Of a stretch of DNA of 64,000 nucleotides, positions 62,669 to 64,000 are shown in pieces. The notes below the pieces were generated by a model that did no database searches, was not told the origin of the DNA, and saw only the letters and a program-made list of their open reading frames with translations. The stretch is from CADEEN01 sp963738425. GTDB taxonomy: Bacteria; Pseudomonadota; Gammaproteobacteria; Burkholderiales; Burkholderiaceae_C. The stretch lies in assembly GCA_963738425.1 (NCBI GenBank), contig CAVTWT010000038.1:33195-97194 (forward strand). The letters run 5' to 3'. Position 1 is the first letter of the stretch. Each line of letters opens with the position of its first letter. Both the position numbers and the translations under genes were made by a program.

Positions 62669-63979
62669 ATGCCCCTCTTCGCCCAAGAAGCCCTGAACCC
62701 TGGCGTCAAGAAGCGCGAGGTCTTCGGCTGGGCGATGTACGACTTCGCGAACTCGGGCTACACGACGGTGGTGCTGACCGCTGTCTTCAACGCCTACTTC
62801 GTCGGTGTGGTCGCCGATGGCGCCTCGTGGGGCACGCTGGCGTGGACGCTGACCCTCGCGCTGTCGAACTTCATCATCATGTTCACGATGCCGGCGATCG
62901 GCGCCTACGCCGACTTGCGCGCAGCGAAGAAGCGCCTGCTGATGCTGACCACGGCGGCGTGCGTCGTCAGCACGCTGGCGCTGTTCTGGGTCGGCCGAAG
63001 TGACGTAGCGCTGGCCGTCGTGGCGATCGTTCTGTCGAACCTTTTCTACGCGTATGGGGAGGCGCTGACTGCGGCCTTCCTGCCTGAACTCGCCAAGCGC
63101 GAGGCGCTGGGCAAAGTCTCAGGATGGGGCTGGAGCTTCGGCTACTTCGGCGGCATGTTGTCGCTGGGCCTGTCGCTGGCCTACGTGATCTGGGCGCAGA
63201 AGCAGGGGCAGAAGGCCGATCAGTTCGTGCCGGTGACGATGGTGATCACGGCAGCGGTGTATGGCGTCGCGGCGCTGGTGACGTTTGCGCTGCTGAAGGA
63301 GCGCGCAGTGCCGCAGGGCGGTGCATCGCACAGCCTGCGCGATTCGCTGGCGCGACTGCGCACCACGTGGCATCAAGCGCAGCGTTTCGAAGATTTCCGC
63401 TGGCTGCTGATCACGGCGCTGGCCTACCAGGCCGGCATCGGCGTCATCATCGCGCTGGCTGCGGTCTATGCCGAACAGGCGCTCGGTTTCAAGCAGACCG
63501 ACACGATGATGCTGGTCTTCCTCGTCAACATCGCCTCGGCCGTCGGCGCGTTTGGATTCGGATACTGGCAGGACCGCACCGGCCACAAGCGCGCGCTGGC
63601 GGTCACGCTCGTCGGCTGGATCGTGATGTGCGGTCTGGCGGCACTCACGACCACCGCAGCGCTGTTCTGGGTGGCGGCGGTGATCGCCGGGTTGTGCATG
63701 GGCTCCAGCCAATCGGCCGGCCGCGCGATCGCGGGCCTGCTCGCGCCGCCGCAGCAACTCGCCGAGTTCTTCGGCTTGTGGACCTTTGCGACGCGGCTGT
63801 CGGCGATCGTCGGGCCGGTGACCTATGGGGTGGTGACCTGGGCGACGGCCGGCAACCATCGCATCGGCATCGCTTCGACAGCGGTCTTCTTCGTCATCGG
63901 CCTCGTGCTGCTGCGCCATGTGGATGTCGAGCGCGGCGCGAAGCAGGCATTGGAGAAGAATCTGGAGCCCGCGGTCTAA
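62669..63979 (+). CDS. MFS transporter, UMF1 (Atg22-like) family
   Basis: Integral membrane transporter (436 residues) with about twelve transmembrane helices. The N terminus EVFGWAMYDFANSGYTTVVLTAVFNAYF is the UMF1/Atg22 signature, and the cytoplasmic loop between helices 2-3 has AIGAYADLRAAKKRLL. GWGWSFGYFGGMLSLGLSLAY is characteristic. Family substrates are poorly known (amino-acid export from the vacuole in yeast). It begins 14 bases after tRNA-Leu(UAA), with which it may share a transcript. Confidence 0.9.
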   Translation: MPLFAQEALNPGVKKREVFGWAMYDFANSGYTTVVLTAVFNAYFVGVVADGASWGTLAWTLTLALSNFIIMFTMPAIGAYADLRAAKKRLLMLTTAACVVSTLALFWVGRSDVALAVVAIVLSNLFYAYGEALTAAFLPELAKREALGKVSGWGWSFGYFGGMLSLGLSLAYVIWAQKQGQKADQFVPVTMVITAAVYGVAALVTFALLKERAVPQGGASHSLRDSLARLRTTWHQAQRFEDFRWLLITALAYQAGIGVIIALAAVYAEQALGFKQTDTMMLVFLVNIASAVGAFGFGYWQDRTGHKRALAVTLVGWIVMCGLAALTTTAALFWVAAVIAGLCMGSSQSAGRAIAGLLAPPQQLAEFFGLWTFATRLSAIVGPVTYGVVTWATAGNHRIGIASTAVFFVIGLVLLRHVDVERGAKQALEKNLEPAV

Positions 63980-63980
63980 A

Positions 63981-63997
63981 ATCGAACGGTCGTTCGT
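63981..63997 (+). promoter_or_regulatory. Possible TetR-type operator at the window edge
   Basis: ATCGAACGGTCGTTCGTTT contains a near-palindromic CGAACGgtCGTTCG pattern, a common TetR-family site, just after the UMF1 gene. A regulator or promoter beyond the window edge is likely but not visible. Confidence 0.4.
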
Positions 63998-64000
63998 TTT

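Noticed and set aside
62415..62686. N-terminal extension of mmsA across the tRNA-Leu region
   Set aside because: The extra residues are the antisense of tRNA sequence. The ATG with AGGAGA at 62414 is the natural start once one base is removed.

Overview
The window is a high-GC, densely packed chromosomal segment from a betaproteobacterium, most likely a Burkholderiales member of the Rubrivivax/Leptothrix/Methylibium type. The evidence is the IlvB, PII, ClpPX-Lon and HpnCDE sequences, the glycine-riboswitch form and the interspersed GC-rich repeat. No genus is proven. No phage, insertion sequence or CRISPR array was recognised.

The left half (about 1-28 kb) is a one-carbon region. It opens with the end of a tripartite-tricarboxylate (Bug/TctC) binding protein and an M20 amidohydrolase. 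A tandem glycine riboswitch precedes a D-amino-acid dehydrogenase, followed by a Fae-family protein, a HAD phosphatase and a lipoprotein. A MoxXY-like two-component system with a prolyl aminopeptidase faces a pqqABCDE operon. Convergent with pqq is a long leftward operon that begins with a lanthanide-type methanol dehydrogenase and its partners (xoxF, xoxG, xoxJ). It continues with a trypsin-like protease, two secreted proteins of unknown function, two fused SoxYZ-like carriers, a metallo-beta-lactamase-fold lipoprotein, a thioredoxin-like protein and a pentapeptide-repeat protein. Divergent from xoxF is moxR-mxaS-mxaA-mxaC-mxaK-mxaL, the assembly genes normally linked to the calcium enzyme MxaFI, which is absent here. 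Together these supply the PQQ cofactor, the periplasmic dehydrogenase, its cytochrome and binding protein, assembly factors, a putative sulfur/thiol relay and a candidate regulator.

The middle (about 27.5-46 kb) is housekeeping: a wax ester synthase-like acyltransferase, a membrane pyrophosphatase with an unusual C-terminal OmpA-like domain, soluble pyrophosphatase, NAD synthetase with PII, a LOG/DgkA/RDD/DUF3106/DUF3619/sigma-factor string, ilvB-ilvH-ilvC, pssA, leuA behind a Leu-rich leader peptide and terminator, and a penicillin-binding endopeptidase.

The right part (about 46-64 kb) has an IclR regulator, hpnCDE (squalene synthesis), an RND efflux pair behind a TetR-type operator, tRNA-Leu(UAG), tig-clpP-clpX-lon, tRNA-Gly(GCC), tRNA-Cys(GCA), mmsA, tRNA-Leu(UAA) with a partial tRNA duplicate beside it, and a UMF1-type transporter.

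Seven genes (dadA-like, pqqB, pqqC, pqqE, the first soxYZ-like gene, xoxF and mmsA) each need the removal of exactly one base to restore a full-length family member. This is probably a base-calling problem, but five of the seven lie in the PQQ/methanol cluster, so real decay should be excluded from reads. For these genes the coordinates given are those of the restored gene.
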